Below, one piece after another: positions 16,673 to 26,304 of a stretch of 64,000 bases of DNA. Within the stretch, counting starts at the first letter, position 1; each line of letters opens with the position of its first letter. The notes under the pieces are model-generated. The model saw nothing but the letters and a program-made list of their open reading frames with translations. It ran no database searches and was not told where the DNA came from. Where the stretch lies: positions 1,922,001 through 1,986,000 of the forward strand of contig OZ241336.1 in assembly GCA_965200115.1 (NCBI GenBank), in the 5' to 3' direction. The stretch comes from JAPOUP01 sp026708635 (GTDB lineage: Bacteria > Pseudomonadota > Alphaproteobacteria > Rhodobacterales > Rhodobacteraceae). The position numbers and the translations under genes were made by a program.

Positions 16673-17740
16673 ATGGGCGATACTTCACGCATTCTTGCCG
16701 AACTGAACGAGCGCAGCATCGAGGTTTTCCGCCGTGTGGTCGAAAGTTACCTTGATCATGGAGAGCCTGTCGGCTCACGCACGCTGACGCGTTCGATGTC
16801 CGAGAACATATCGGCGGCGACCGTGAGGAACGTGATGCAGGATCTGGAATTCCTTGGTCTTCTTGATTCTCCGCATATTTCCGCCGGTCGCGTACCGACT
16901 GAACACGGACTTAGGATGTTCGTCGACGGGCTTCTCGAGGTGGAGGATCTTGACGATAGTGACCGTCTCAAGATTGACGCGACCATCACCTCGAACGAAA
17001 GCGATGTCGGTGCGATGCTCGATCGGATTGGATCGGCGCTTTCGGCCCTGACCAGTGGCGCCAGCCTGGTACTCGCACCGAAACATGAAGCTCCGATCAA
17101 GCATATAGAATTCGTTTCCCTGCCCTCGGACCGCGCCCTCGCGGTACTGGTCTTCTCCGACGGACATGTGGAGAACCGGGTATTCATTCCACCTGTCGGC
17201 CAGACGCCGTCGTCACTGCGGGAGGCGGCGAATTTCCTGAACTCCCTCGCCGCGGGAAAGACGCTCAGCGAGTTACGGAGCGGCTTCGACGAGGAAATCG
17301 AGCAACGCAGGCTGGAGCTGGACCGGCTCGCCCGCGGGCTTGTCGAGCAGGGCCTGGCGATCTGGGAGAACGAGGGCGAGGCGCCGGAGCGTCTGATCGT
17401 GCGCGGGAGATCAAATCTCCTCGCCACGGATGGCCAAAGGGAGAATCTGGAACGTATCCGGACGCTGTTCGATGACCTTGAGCGAAAACGGGACATCGCC
17501 GAGTTCCTTGAACTTGCCGAGAAAGGTGAAGGCGTACGGATCTTCATCGGGTCCGAAAACAAGCTTTTTTCGCTATCCGGTTCATCTTTGGTTGTATCGC
17601 CCTATATGAACGCTGACCGGAAGATTGTTGGAGCCGTGGGCGTGGTCGGCCCGACGCGGCTGAACTACGGTCGGATCGTGCCGATCGTCGATTACACGGC
17701 GCAGCTTGTCGGAAAGATGATCGGTGACCGAAGGCAATGA
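16673..17740 (+). CDS. hrcA: Heat-inducible transcription repressor HrcA
   Basis: Represses chaperone operons by binding the CIRCE element; 355 residues. The winged-helix N-terminus has YLDHGEPVGSRTLTR and SAATVRNVMQDLEFLGLL, and the C-terminal part keeps the GAF-like inducer fold. I chose ATG 16673, which gives the family start MGDTSRILAELNERS, over a longer open frame. I find no CIRCE sequence (TTAGCACTC with its inverted partner) upstream of hrcA in this window, so its targets are presumably elsewhere. The stop overlaps the grpE start. Confidence 0.93.
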   Translation: MGDTSRILAELNERSIEVFRRVVESYLDHGEPVGSRTLTRSMSENISAATVRNVMQDLEFLGLLDSPHISAGRVPTEHGLRMFVDGLLEVEDLDDSDRLKIDATITSNESDVGAMLDRIGSALSALTSGASLVLAPKHEAPIKHIEFVSLPSDRALAVLVFSDGHVENRVFIPPVGQTPSSLREAANFLNSLAAGKTLSELRSGFDEEIEQRRLELDRLARGLVEQGLAIWENEGEAPERLIVRGRSNLLATDGQRENLERIRTLFDDLERKRDIAEFLELAEKGEGVRIFIGSENKLFSLSGSSLVVSPYMNADRKIVGAVGVVGPTRLNYGRIVPIVDYTAQLVGKMIGDRRQ

Positions 17741-18420
17741 GGACATTGATGACTGAAGAACGGACGAAACCAACGATGCCAGAGGTGGAACTGCCTGAGC
17801 CGTCGGATTCCGGTGACGGTCGGATCGATATTCTTGAGCCCGATTCAGGGGGAGTCGCCGACCTGGAGGAGAATCCGGGGACAGACGCTGGGTCCGACGA
17901 AGACATTCATGAGGAACTGGAAAGACTTCGCGGCGAGAGGGATGAGTTGAGGGACCGTGTCATGCGGGCGCTCGCCGAAGCCGAAAACGTGCGCAAGCGC
18001 GGTGAGCGGGACCGGCGGGAAGCGGAACGGTATGGCGGTTCGAGGCTGGCCCGTGATGTTCTGCCCGTGCATGACAACCTTGCCCGCGCTCTTGAGGCGG
18101 CGACGCAGGAGCAGCGGGAGCTGTCCTCGGGTCTGATCGAGGGTGTCGAACTGACGATGCGCGAGCTTCTCAATGTTTTCAAGAAACATGGAATAGAGCG
18201 GGTCGCTCCGGAGCGCGGGGACCGGTTCGACCCCCAGCTCCACCAGGCGATTTTCGAGGCGCCACTGCCGGAAACGAAGGCTGGAGACATCATCGAGATC
18301 ACCGAAGTGGGCTTTACGCTACATGATCGGTTGCTGCGGCCCGCGAAGGTCGGTGTCAGTTCCTCGCCAGCCGCCCCGACAACTCCTGAACCCGAGGCCG
18401 AATCGGAACCGACGCATTGA
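17737..18420 (+). CDS. grpE: Nucleotide exchange factor GrpE
   Basis: Releases ADP from DnaK. The 227-residue protein has an acidic disordered N-terminus, a long coiled coil (EELERLRGERDELRDRVMRA) at about 55-110, and a C-terminal beta domain with PQLHQAIF near residue 166 onwards. The ATG at 17737 overlaps the hrcA stop; a second ATG at 17749 is also possible. dnaK is not downstream: a convergent ABC transporter operon begins after 47 bases. That hrcA-grpE pair without dnaK is usual in this group. Confidence 0.95.
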   Translation: MRTLMTEERTKPTMPEVELPEPSDSGDGRIDILEPDSGGVADLEENPGTDAGSDEDIHEELERLRGERDELRDRVMRALAEAENVRKRGERDRREAERYGGSRLARDVLPVHDNLARALEAATQEQRELSSGLIEGVELTMRELLNVFKKHGIERVAPERGDRFDPQLHQAIFEAPLPETKAGDIIEITEVGFTLHDRLLRPAKVGVSSSPAAPTTPEPEAESEPTH

Positions 18421-18467
18421 TCGGATCGTAAAACCCATGATCACACGGAATTGCCTGGTACGGCAAG

Positions 18468-19220
18468 TCACCTTTTGGCGGCATAGTATGAAACCCTGCG
18501 TTCAAGATAGGCCAGAAACTCCGAAATCGTGAATGCGAGTGCGAAAAGGACGATCAGGACGGCCCAGAAATGCCCCATGAGGAAATTGGCCGAGTAGAGT
18601 TCGAACAGTGCGCCGAAGCCAACGATGGAAATCAGCAGCTGTCCGATGATGACGCCCTTGACGGCGCGAATGACGCCGATTCGTACGCCACCCAGAATTT
18701 CCGGAAGGGCGGCCCAAAAATACACCTTGAGAAATGCGTCTACCGGCGAGGCGCCGAAGCTTCGCGCCATGTCAACCAGTGACCTGTTGATCTGTTTGAC
18801 GCCCGCGCGGGCATTCAGGATGATGATCCAGATCGCGAACAGCGTTGTCGTGATGATTATGGCTCTCATGCCAAAGCCGAACAGGACCATGAGAACCGGT
18901 ACGAGAGCTGTCAGCGGTGCGCTGAGAAACACGTTCACCCACGGCAGCAGCAATTCGTCCACCAGTCGGTTCTTTCCCATCAGGATACCGGTCGGGATGC
19001 CGATGCAAATGGCGGACAGAACGCCAACGAAAAAAGCATAGGCGGTTTCGGCGAGGGCTTTCTGGAAGGCGTCAGTGCCGATCACGCTGAAAAGCGTCGC
19101 GATGACCTCCGAGAGGGGGGGCACGAAAAACGTCAGTCCGGATTGACCGACAATTTCCCAAAGAAGTCCCCAGATGATGAGTGAGGACATTCCCGGTAGG
19201 CGGTATCCCAAAAGAGTCAT
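18468..19220 (-). CDS. ABC transporter permease (SsuC/TauC type), second permease
   Basis: A 250-residue inner-membrane permease of the nitrate/sulfonate/taurine group with about six membrane segments and the EAA-like cytoplasmic loop near DMARSFGASPVDAFLKVYFWAALPEILGG. It is the last gene of a four-gene operon, starting three bases after the ATPase gene. Two different permeases are encoded with one ATPase, so the channel is probably a heterodimer. Confidence 0.88.
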   Translation of the reverse strand: MTLLGYRLPGMSSLIIWGLLWEIVGQSGLTFFVPPLSEVIATLFSVIGTDAFQKALAETAYAFFVGVLSAICIGIPTGILMGKNRLVDELLLPWVNVFLSAPLTALVPVLMVLFGFGMRAIIITTTLFAIWIIILNARAGVKQINRSLVDMARSFGASPVDAFLKVYFWAALPEILGGVRIGVIRAVKGVIIGQLLISIVGFGALFELYSANFLMGHFWAVLIVLFALAFTISEFLAYLERRVSYYAAKR

Positions 19221-19223
19221 CGT

Positions 19224-20039
19224 TCATTCCACATAGCGGCGCAGGGATGCCCAGATCTCGTCCACAATGTCGAGATATTCAGAATCGCGACGGATGTTGT
19301 CGATTCCCTTGCCGCGGAAACTGGAAGGGCGGATGATCTCGGAGACACGACTAGGTCTCGGTAAGAGAATCGCCACCTGATCCGAGACATAGACCGCTTC
19401 CTCGATCGAATGGGTCACGAAGATAAAGGTCTTTCTCTGGTCCTGAACGAGACCGAGAAGATCCTCCTGAAACTTCCGTCGGGTCTGCTCGTCGACCGCC
19501 GAGAACGGTTCGTCCATCAGAAGGACTTTGGCGTCGACGGCAAGGGCGCGCGCCAGTCCGACGCGCTGGCGCATGCCGCCCGAGAGTTCGTGGGGATAGG
19601 CTTTCTCGAAACCGGCCAGACCGACCTGCCTTATGTAGTCTTCGGCGACCGCCTCGCGCTCGGAGCGAGCCACGCCGCGCAATTCCAGTCCGAAGGCAAC
19701 ATTGCGGATGACACTCGCCCAGGGCAGCAGGGCGAAGTCCTGGAAGACAAATGCCCGATCGGGTCCCGGCCCGGTGACTTTCCGCCCGTTCACCTCGACG
19801 TCGCCGGACGTGGGTTCCAGCAGACCCGCGATGATCTTCAGGAGTGTGGTCTTGCCGCAGCCCGACGGGCCGAGCAGCGATGTCAGTTGACCACGCGGAA
19901 ATTCGAGTGAGAGGTCGTTCAGGGCCTCAACGTCACCGAAATTCTTGGAGATTTTTCGCGTCGAGACAGCGATCTCGGTCGCGGTGTCTCTGTCGGCGCC
20001 GGATCCCGCTTCGGTAGCGCTAGTCGGAGACATAACCAC
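19224..20039 (-). CDS. ABC transporter ATP-binding protein (SsuB/TauB type)
   Basis: The 271-residue ATPase of the importer. Walker A is LLGPSGCGKTTLL near 55-67, the Q-loop is VFQDFALLPWA, the signature is LSGGMRQRVGLARAL, and Walker B is VLLMDEPFSAVDEQ. An N-terminal extension of about 25 residues precedes the ABC fold and a later ATG could be the true start. It overlaps the first permease by 20 bases and is followed by the second permease. Confidence 0.92.
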   Translation of the reverse strand: MVMSPTSATEAGSGADRDTATEIAVSTRKISKNFGDVEALNDLSLEFPRGQLTSLLGPSGCGKTTLLKIIAGLLEPTSGDVEVNGRKVTGPGPDRAFVFQDFALLPWASVIRNVAFGLELRGVARSEREAVAEDYIRQVGLAGFEKAYPHELSGGMRQRVGLARALAVDAKVLLMDEPFSAVDEQTRRKFQEDLLGLVQDQRKTFIFVTHSIEEAVYVSDQVAILLPRPSRVSEIIRPSSFRGKGIDNIRRDSEYLDIVDEIWASLRRYVE

Positions 20040-20802
20040 GTTGGTTTCCCTTGAATAGCACGGCTTCGATCCTCTCCAGAAGGTTCAGGAACAGGACTGC
20101 CAGAAGGATGATGGAAAAGATGGCCGCGTACATGCTGGGATAGTCGGCGATGGACCGGCTGTAGGTGATGATGTCGCCGACTCCTGTGGGCGTGATCTTG
20201 AGTTCGGCCAGGATCGCGCCGATGAAGCCGGCGGAGATGCCAAGACGCAGTCCGGCGAATATCACGGGCGATGCGGCCGGAATGATGATCTTCAGGATGA
20301 TGTCAAGATCCGTGGCGAGGTAGGCGCGCGCCATTTCCTTGATCGAATCCGGCGTGTTGCGAACGGCTCCAGCCGTATTAAGGACGATGACGGGCATCGC
20401 CATGATGCATACGACCAGGATTTTGGACGTCAGGCCGATGCCATAGGCGAGGACCAGCAGGGGAATCAGCGCCGCAAGCGGTGCGGCCTGCATGACGATG
20501 AAGATTGGCGAGAACAGCCAGTCAAAGAACCGGCTAAGCCCTACCCATAGACCTATGGCTATACCCAGGAACGCCGAAATAGCTATGCCCGCCGCCAAGG
20601 GCTTCAGGGTCTCGGCATAGGCTTTCAGCATCGTGCCGTCACCGATCATACGAAAAAGCGCGCCGATGGACTCATGGAAGGTCGGAAAGGCGAAGCTGAC
20701 CGGGATGTGCCCCGCGATTTCCCAGGCGCCGAAAAGGATTGCCGCCGAAAGTATCTTGAGCGTCAGCGAGCGTTTCATCATGGTGCTGGCATTCGATATC
20801 AA
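20020..20802 (-). CDS. ABC transporter permease (SsuC/TauC type), first permease
   Basis: A 260-residue membrane protein with hydrophobic helices throughout and the conserved loop EMARAYLATDLDIILKIIIPAASPVIFAGLR-type segment that docks on the ATPase. The best start is probably the ATG pair at 20778-20781, a few codons inside the open frame. It lies 48 bases downstream of the binding-protein gene. The substrate is not readable from the permease. Confidence 0.88.
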   Translation of the reverse strand: MISNASTMMKRSLTLKILSAAILFGAWEIAGHIPVSFAFPTFHESIGALFRMIGDGTMLKAYAETLKPLAAGIAISAFLGIAIGLWVGLSRFFDWLFSPIFIVMQAAPLAALIPLLVLAYGIGLTSKILVVCIMAMPVIVLNTAGAVRNTPDSIKEMARAYLATDLDIILKIIIPAASPVIFAGLRLGISAGFIGAILAELKITPTGVGDIITYSRSIADYPSMYAAIFSIILLAVLFLNLLERIEAVLFKGNQRGYVSD

Positions 20803-20850
20803 GGTTGGATGCCGCCGCGCCGGCCGCGAAGCGCGGCGACCTAACCTTTC

Positions 20851-21822
20851 TTACCGCATCGCCGCGTCGAGCGGTTTCAGGTACCAGAAGTCCTCGATGT
20901 CCAGCGTGCTTGGATCACCCTCAAGCTGGCCGGCGGCCGAGTACCATTCCATATCCGCCATCGCCGCTTTGCGACCGCCGCCGTCGGGGTCATAGAGACC
21001 CGCCGAGACCGCATCGGTGTAAAAGCCGTCAAGCTCGGCAAGGATTTCCGGTGGCAGTTGGCCAATCGGTCCATCCGGGTCGGTCTCGCGGCGAACGATG
21101 GTCGGATCGTCGTGCATGTCGCGGTAGACGCTGATCAGCGCATCGACAAAGATCTGCACGTCGCCCTCGTTCCGCTGGATCCAGTCCAGATTGCCGAACA
21201 GGGCTTCGTCGCTGGCCTCGACATCAAACATCTCGAGCACGTTGAAATTGTCCCCCGCCTCGCTGCGTATCAGCTTGTTCTTGTTTGAAAGGTCGATGAT
21301 GGTTGCGTCGGCGCGCCCTCCAAGAAGCGCCGCCACGCGGTTTGCCGAGCCTGGCACGTAGGACCGCTCGCCGAATGTGATGCCCAATCGGTCCTCTATC
21401 ACGTTGGCGATCGAGTCCGTGCCCCCGCCGCGCGAGTGGAGCAGGATCGGTTCTCCGTCGAGATCCTCGAGCTTGCCGTAAGTCTTTGTCGTGACCGGAA
21501 AGAACTTCAGCTTCGAGAGCTGAAACAGGATCCGCAGAGGGGCTTTAGAGCGCTGCATGGCGGCGTATGGAGTGCCAAAACCTATATGCATCTGTCCGCT
21601 GAGCACCGCCTGTATGGCAAGCTCCTCGTCGGAAAACGCGGTCCATTCGTAGTCGAGGCCGTTCGCCTTGGCACGGTCCAGCGCCACGAAGAACGCGGCC
21701 AGTTCGTCCGATGGGGTTTCCGCCAGCGCGATGCGGACCGTGTCGGCATTCGCCATCGACAGACCGAGCGTGAACGGCAGCGCCACAGCTGCGGTTATGA
21801 CTCTCTTCAGGATGTGTCTCAT
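20851..21822 (-). CDS. ABC transporter substrate-binding protein (NMT1/SsuA-like)
   Basis: A 323-residue periplasmic receptor. It begins with a Sec signal peptide (MRHILKRVITAAVALPFTLG, cleavage likely after ANA near 26) and continues with VRIALAETPSDELAAFF, the start of a type 2 periplasmic binding fold. LSGQMHIGFGTPYAAM and LGGRADATIIDLS fit the NMT1/taurine-type family. The start at 21822 has GGGAGGA just upstream, better than the longer open frame. The substrate is unknown; the adjacent regulator and hydrolase suggest an organic acid. Confidence 0.85.
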   Translation of the reverse strand: MRHILKRVITAAVALPFTLGLSMANADTVRIALAETPSDELAAFFVALDRAKANGLDYEWTAFSDEELAIQAVLSGQMHIGFGTPYAAMQRSKAPLRILFQLSKLKFFPVTTKTYGKLEDLDGEPILLHSRGGGTDSIANVIEDRLGITFGERSYVPGSANRVAALLGGRADATIIDLSNKNKLIRSEAGDNFNVLEMFDVEASDEALFGNLDWIQRNEGDVQIFVDALISVYRDMHDDPTIVRRETDPDGPIGQLPPEILAELDGFYTDAVSAGLYDPDGGGRKAAMADMEWYSAAGQLEGDPSTLDIEDFWYLKPLDAAMR

Positions 21823-21911
21823 TGTGCTTCCTCCCTTGGATTGATCGACAGGTGTGCCTGATTGTAGCGATCCAGGCACAGGTTCATTCGCACGCCACAT
21901 GTGTTTCGCCG

Positions 21912-22601
21912 TCAGTCCTCCCCGAAAAGGCGGCTTGAGACGGAACTGAGGTGCACCCGCATCGCCGCGTGGGCGGCGAGCGGATCCCGCGCTTCGATCG
22001 CCGCGACGACAGCGCTGTGCTCCGCGAAGCTGGGATGTTCATGTGCGGGCTGTGGCGACTGGCGGATAACGGTGCCCCACGCCACCGCCCGCCGCACCTG
22101 GTTAAGCTGGTTGAACAGAGACAGAAGCAGTACGTTGTCCGTAGCTTCGGCGATTGTCCTGTGAAACGCGTCGTCATGGGCCTCATAGGCTTCCCAGTCC
22201 GCCGCTTCGGGACAGCGGCCGCACGAAAGCTTCAGACGGATTACCGCTGCGTTCGAGGCGTTGAGCGCCGCTTCGCGGGAGATCGCCGGCTCCAGCGAAA
22301 GGCGCGCACGCATAAGCTGTATCGGTGTAACCTGTCTGGTCAGTTCCGAGAGGCTGCCGGTGTCCGCGCTGTCGCCGCGGGCCGCGACGAACGTACCCTT
22401 GCCGACATGACGCCAGATCGCCCCTTCGCGTTCCAGTGCGTCCAGCGCACCGCGAAGCATGCTTCGGCTCATCCCCAGAATGACCGTCAGTTCCCGCTCG
22501 GGCGGAAGCCTGTCCCCGGGACGGAAGCTGCCCGTGGCGATGAACTTCCAGAGCGCGGCGACAGCGTCGTCTCGGTAGGGGAAGCTCGGTTTCGTCAGCA
22601 T
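21912..22601 (-). CDS. GntR-family transcriptional regulator (FadR/FCD subfamily)
   Basis: A regulator of about 229 residues. The N-terminal winged helix contains FRPGDRLPPERELTVILGMSRSM and ALDALEREGAIWRHVGKGTF. The C-terminal FCD ligand domain has the AHDDAFHRTIAEAT segment with metal-binding histidines and HSAVVAAIEARDPLAAHAAMRVHL. I prefer ATG 22601 to the upstream frame start at 22634 because the longer version would run through the probable operator. It probably controls the ABC importer downstream and the divergent hydrolase. Confidence 0.88.
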   Translation of the reverse strand: MLTKPSFPYRDDAVAALWKFIATGSFRPGDRLPPERELTVILGMSRSMLRGALDALEREGAIWRHVGKGTFVAARGDSADTGSLSELTRQVTPIQLMRARLSLEPAISREAALNASNAAVIRLKLSCGRCPEAADWEAYEAHDDAFHRTIAEATDNVLLLSLFNQLNQVRRAVAWGTVIRQSPQPAHEHPSFAEHSAVVAAIEARDPLAAHAAMRVHLSSVSSRLFGED

Positions 22602-22608
22602 GGACTTA

Positions 22609-22648
22609 CCAAATTGGTTGATCAATTGACCCATATTGGTCTATTGGT
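22609..22648. promoter_or_regulatory. Probable GntR operator between divergent genes
   Basis: CCAAATTGG (22609-22617) and CCATATTGG (22631-22639) are spaced by 22 bases, two helical turns, with a perfect TTGATCAA (22618-22625) between them. The cluster lies directly upstream of the GntR gene and in the only shared promoter region with the divergent hydrolase. FCD regulators bind short A/T-centred palindromes, so autoregulation here is likely, but binding is inferred. Confidence 0.5.
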
Positions 22649-22806
22649 TCAGTTCTGCCTGAATTTTCCGTTCCCTGCAATGAGTTTTCGCAATTTGGTG
22701 AATTTTCCCTTTCTTGAGAAATCAGGATTGGTTGAGATTGATCTGTCGCGATTGCCGCGCTATGTCGTGTGTAACATGACGACGCCAGAGAGGGTGCCGA
22801 ATTACA

Positions 22807-23493
22807 ATGCCGCAGTATGCAATCGAAATTCCGCCCGTCGTGGCCCTGCCCGTAGCGACGGATGATGCCCTCTTTCCGATCCGCCGGGTCTATTGCATAG
22901 GTCGCAACTACGCCGCCCATGCGATAGAGATGGGATACGATCCTGATCGCGAGCCGCCGTTCTTCTTTCAAAAGAACCCCAACAATCTCACATCGTCCGG
23001 GATCTTCCCATATCCTCCGCGAAGCGAGGACGTTCACCACGAAGTTGAGGTTGCGGTGATGCTGAAGTCCGGCGGCACGGACATCGCGGTCGCCGATGCG
23101 CTGGACCATGTGTTCGGCTACGCACTGTCCCTGGACATGACCCGACGTGACCTGCAGGGCGTTCAGAAGAGAATGGGCCGGCCTTGGGAGATCGGTAAAG
23201 CGTTCGAGCATTCGGCGCCGACGGGTCCGGTTCATCCCGTGTCCGCGGTTGGGCACCTCACTGAAGGTCGGGTTGCGTTGACAGTCAATGGGGAGGTCCG
23301 GCAGGAAGGCGATATGAGTCAGATGATCTGGAAAGTGCCGGAGATCATCTCTTACCTTTCCGAGTATTTCGAATTGGCGGCGGGCGACGTCATCCTCACC
23401 GGAACGCCGGCCGGTGTCGGGCCTGTCGAGCGGGGCGACGTCATGATCGCGGAGGCCGAGGGGCTTGGCGGCATTACGGTGTCGGTAGTGTAG
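22807..23493 (+). CDS. Fumarylacetoacetate hydrolase family protein
   Basis: A 228-residue single-domain enzyme of the FAH superfamily, which hydrolyses or decarboxylates C-C bonds in oxo acids, often late in aromatic degradation. Visible motifs are IGRNYAAHAIEMG, PFFFQKNPNNL and HHEVEVAVML (metal ligands near residues 70-80), and LTGTPAGVGPVERGD at the end. It is divergently transcribed from the GntR gene with the operator between. Related enzymes include fumarylpyruvate and acylpyruvate hydrolases; the exact substrate is not evident. Confidence 0.88.
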   Translation: MPQYAIEIPPVVALPVATDDALFPIRRVYCIGRNYAAHAIEMGYDPDREPPFFFQKNPNNLTSSGIFPYPPRSEDVHHEVEVAVMLKSGGTDIAVADALDHVFGYALSLDMTRRDLQGVQKRMGRPWEIGKAFEHSAPTGPVHPVSAVGHLTEGRVALTVNGEVRQEGDMSQMIWKVPEIISYLSEYFELAAGDVILTGTPAGVGPVERGDVMIAEAEGLGGITVSVV

Positions 23494-23519
23494 GGCATAG
23501 GGTTGGGGTCGCAGGTCGA

Positions 23520-23571
23520 AGCCCGGCCGCCGGTCGCTTCGGACTGACCGGGCGACCGGGATTGCCGGGCT
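23520..23571. terminator. Nested hairpin between convergent genes
   Basis: Two nested perfect stems lie between the hydrolase and mutS stops: AGCCCGGC (23520-23527) pairs with 23564-23571, and CCGGTCGC (23530-23537) pairs with 23552-23559. No T-run follows, but the position between converging genes and the stem strength suggest a bidirectional terminator. Confidence 0.55.
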
Positions 23572-23583
23572 GGAGGGATCGGA

Positions 23584-26304
23584 TTAATTCCGGCCGCATT
23601 CCGGTTCCGCCAATTTCTTCAGTTCATATAACAGGTTCAGCGCCTCTAGCGGGGTCAGTTCGTCGGGCAGTACCTCGGTGATTCGCATATCCACCCTCGA
23701 TGGACCGGAAATATGCCGAATTGGCGTCGAGGGCGTGGCCGTGAACAATGGCAGGTCGTCAAGCAGGGCGCAGCCGCCGGCCTTTCCCGTCCGGTTGCCG
23801 GATTCCAGATGGGCCAGGATTTCGCGTGCGCGATCGATCACCGACTGTGGCAGCCCGGCAAGTCGCGCGACCTGAACACCGTAGGACCGGTCCGCGGCGC
23901 CCATGCGGACCTCATGGAGGAAAATCACTTCACCCTCCCATTCCTTGACCGAGACCGTCGCGTTCGTGACGCCGTCGAGACTTTTGGCCAGTTGCGTCAT
24001 CTCATGGTAATGCGTCGCGAAAAGCGCCCTGCAGCGATTGATGTTATGAAGGTGCTCCAGAGTGGCCCAGGCTATCGAGAGCCCGTCATAGGTCGATGTT
24101 CCGCGTCCGATCTCGTCGAGAATGACGAGCGCCCGTTCGTCGGCCTGATTCAGTATCGCGGCCGTTTCCACCATTTCCACCATGAACGTCGACCGGCCCT
24201 GCGCTAGATTGTCCGACGCGCCCACCCGGCTGAACAGTTGGCTGACCAGCCCTATCTCCGCTGACGCGGCCGGAACGTAACTACCCATCTGCGCGAGTAT
24301 CGAGATCAACGCGTTCTGTCGCAGAAACGTGGATTTTCCCGCCATGTTCGGACCGGTTATCAGCCAGATATCGGGGCTTTCGGCCTCGTGCCTCAGTTCG
24401 CAGTCGTTGGCGACAAAAACGGTGCCGTCCCGCCTCCGCAGGGCCCGCTCGACGACGGGATGGCGCCCGGCCTTTATGTGGAAGCGCCGACTTTCGTCGA
24501 TTTCGGGTCGACACCAGTTCCCATCAACCGCAAGATCCGCCAACGCGGCCGCGAGATCGATCTCGTAAAGCGCTAACGCCAACGACCCAAGTTCCGTCGC
24601 ACGGTCGAGAACCCTGTCCCTCATGTCGAGGAAAAGGCGGGATTCGATTTCCCGGGCATGATTTCCCGCATTCAGAATTCTGGTTTCCATTTCACCCAGT
24701 CGGGCCGTCGTGAACCGCATCGCGCTGGATATGGTCTGTCGGTGGATAAACGTTTTGTCGAGTGGTGGCGCCATCATGGCGCCCGCGCGGCTGGACTTGA
24801 CCTCAATGAAATATCCCAAGACGTTGTTATGCTTGATCCTCAAAGAGACAATGCCGGTCTCGGTCGCGTATTCTTTCTGCATTTCGGCGATCACGCCGCG
24901 ACCCTCGTCGCGAAGCTTGCGGGCTTCGTCCAGTTCCGCGCTGTAGCCGTGGGCTATGAAGCCGCCGTCACGCACAAGGGGCGGCGGCTCGGCCTCAAGG
25001 GCGGTTTCGAGAATTCCATGCAGCGCGGTCTGACCCGTCAGCTCCGCCGCCGCTTCCGAAATCAGGTCAGGCAGGGCGCGTCCCTCGAGTTCTTTCGCGA
25101 TCGCCGCCGCATGTTCGAGGGTTCTTCGGACCGCCGCCAGATCCCGAGGGCCGCCGCGGTCCAGCGACAGTCGCGAAAGCGCCCGGTCAAGATCCGGTAT
25201 CTGGCGTAGATGGCGACGTAGATTGCCCGACAATGCCCGTTCCGAGATGCAGTATCCTATCGCGTCCAGCCGTTTGCCGATCGCCCCAAGGTCAAGGGAC
25301 GGGCAGGACAGGCGACGCTCAAGCAACCGCCCGCCACCGGCGGTGACCGTGCGGTCCACCGCGGATAGGAGGGACCCCTCCTTTCCGCCATCAAGCGCCT
25401 GCGTCAGTTCCAGGTTCCGCCTTGTCGCCACATCAATGAGCATGATTGACGACATCCGTTCCTTTATGGGTGGGCGAAGCAGTGGAAGCTGGCCCTGCTG
25501 CGTGAGTTCAAGGTAGTCAACGACCGCGCCCATGGCACCGGCTTCCGGCCTCGAGAAACTGCCGAACGCGCTAAGAGAATTTATCTTGAACAGTGAGGTT
25601 AGCCGCCGTTCCGCCGAGGTACTGTCGAAGCTGGCCCGAGGCAACGGCGTCGCGGAAGCGCCGATGTGGGAAATGATCTCCAGCAAATCCGCTCCAGCCG
25701 TTTCCGGCACCAGCACCTCCTTGGGGGCGATCCGCGCCAACTGCGTCGAAAGACGCGTTCTGGAACAGCTCATGACGCGGAACGATCCCGTCGAAATGTC
25801 AGCCCATACCAGCGCGCCCTCACCGCGCACCTCACAATATGACGCGAGGAAATTGTGCCGCCGGGCCTCCAGCAGACCGTCTTCGGTAATTGTTCCGGGC
25901 GTAACAAGCCGCACCACTTCACGTCTGAGAACAGACTTGGACGGGCGCCGACGCTTTATGTCCGTTAGACTGTCGACCTGCTCGCATACGGCAACCCGGA
26001 AGCCCTTGCGGATCAGGGTCTGTAGGTAGCCTTCGGCCGCGTGAACCGGCACACCGCACATCGGGATGTCCTTGCCTAGTTGCTTTCCACGTTTAGTGAG
26101 AGCTATATCCAGGGCCTCCGCCGCGGCGGAGGCATCGTCGAAGAACATCTCGTAGAAATCACCCATCCTGAAAAACAGGAGGGCGTCGGGGTGCTTGGCC
26201 TTGAGGTCCATATACTGGACCATCATTGGCGACAGCGCGGGATTGGAAGCGGTCAAGGAAGCCCCCGGAGTGATCCTCGCTAACCCCGTCTCAGCTCGAT
26301 GCAA
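23584..26304 (-). CDS. mutS: DNA mismatch repair protein MutS
   Basis: Recognises mismatches and recruits MutL. The 906-residue protein has the mismatch-binding DFYEMFF near the N-terminus, the connector and lever domains, the Walker A motif GPNMAGKST, DEIGRGTSTYDGLS as Walker B, and FATHYHEM. The open frame begins with a TTG at 26304 that overlaps the end of msrA; the family start would fit slightly downstream, so the first 20-odd residues are uncertain. It appears intact, so hypermutability from loss of MutS is not indicated. Confidence 0.95.
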   Translation of the reverse strand: MHRAETGLARITPGASLTASNPALSPMMVQYMDLKAKHPDALLFFRMGDFYEMFFDDASAAAEALDIALTKRGKQLGKDIPMCGVPVHAAEGYLQTLIRKGFRVAVCEQVDSLTDIKRRRPSKSVLRREVVRLVTPGTITEDGLLEARRHNFLASYCEVRGEGALVWADISTGSFRVMSCSRTRLSTQLARIAPKEVLVPETAGADLLEIISHIGASATPLPRASFDSTSAERRLTSLFKINSLSAFGSFSRPEAGAMGAVVDYLELTQQGQLPLLRPPIKERMSSIMLIDVATRRNLELTQALDGGKEGSLLSAVDRTVTAGGGRLLERRLSCPSLDLGAIGKRLDAIGYCISERALSGNLRRHLRQIPDLDRALSRLSLDRGGPRDLAAVRRTLEHAAAIAKELEGRALPDLISEAAAELTGQTALHGILETALEAEPPPLVRDGGFIAHGYSAELDEARKLRDEGRGVIAEMQKEYATETGIVSLRIKHNNVLGYFIEVKSSRAGAMMAPPLDKTFIHRQTISSAMRFTTARLGEMETRILNAGNHAREIESRLFLDMRDRVLDRATELGSLALALYEIDLAAALADLAVDGNWCRPEIDESRRFHIKAGRHPVVERALRRRDGTVFVANDCELRHEAESPDIWLITGPNMAGKSTFLRQNALISILAQMGSYVPAASAEIGLVSQLFSRVGASDNLAQGRSTFMVEMVETAAILNQADERALVILDEIGRGTSTYDGLSIAWATLEHLHNINRCRALFATHYHEMTQLAKSLDGVTNATVSVKEWEGEVIFLHEVRMGAADRSYGVQVARLAGLPQSVIDRAREILAHLESGNRTGKAGGCALLDDLPLFTATPSTPIRHISGPSRVDMRITEVLPDELTPLEALNLLYELKKLAEPECGRN

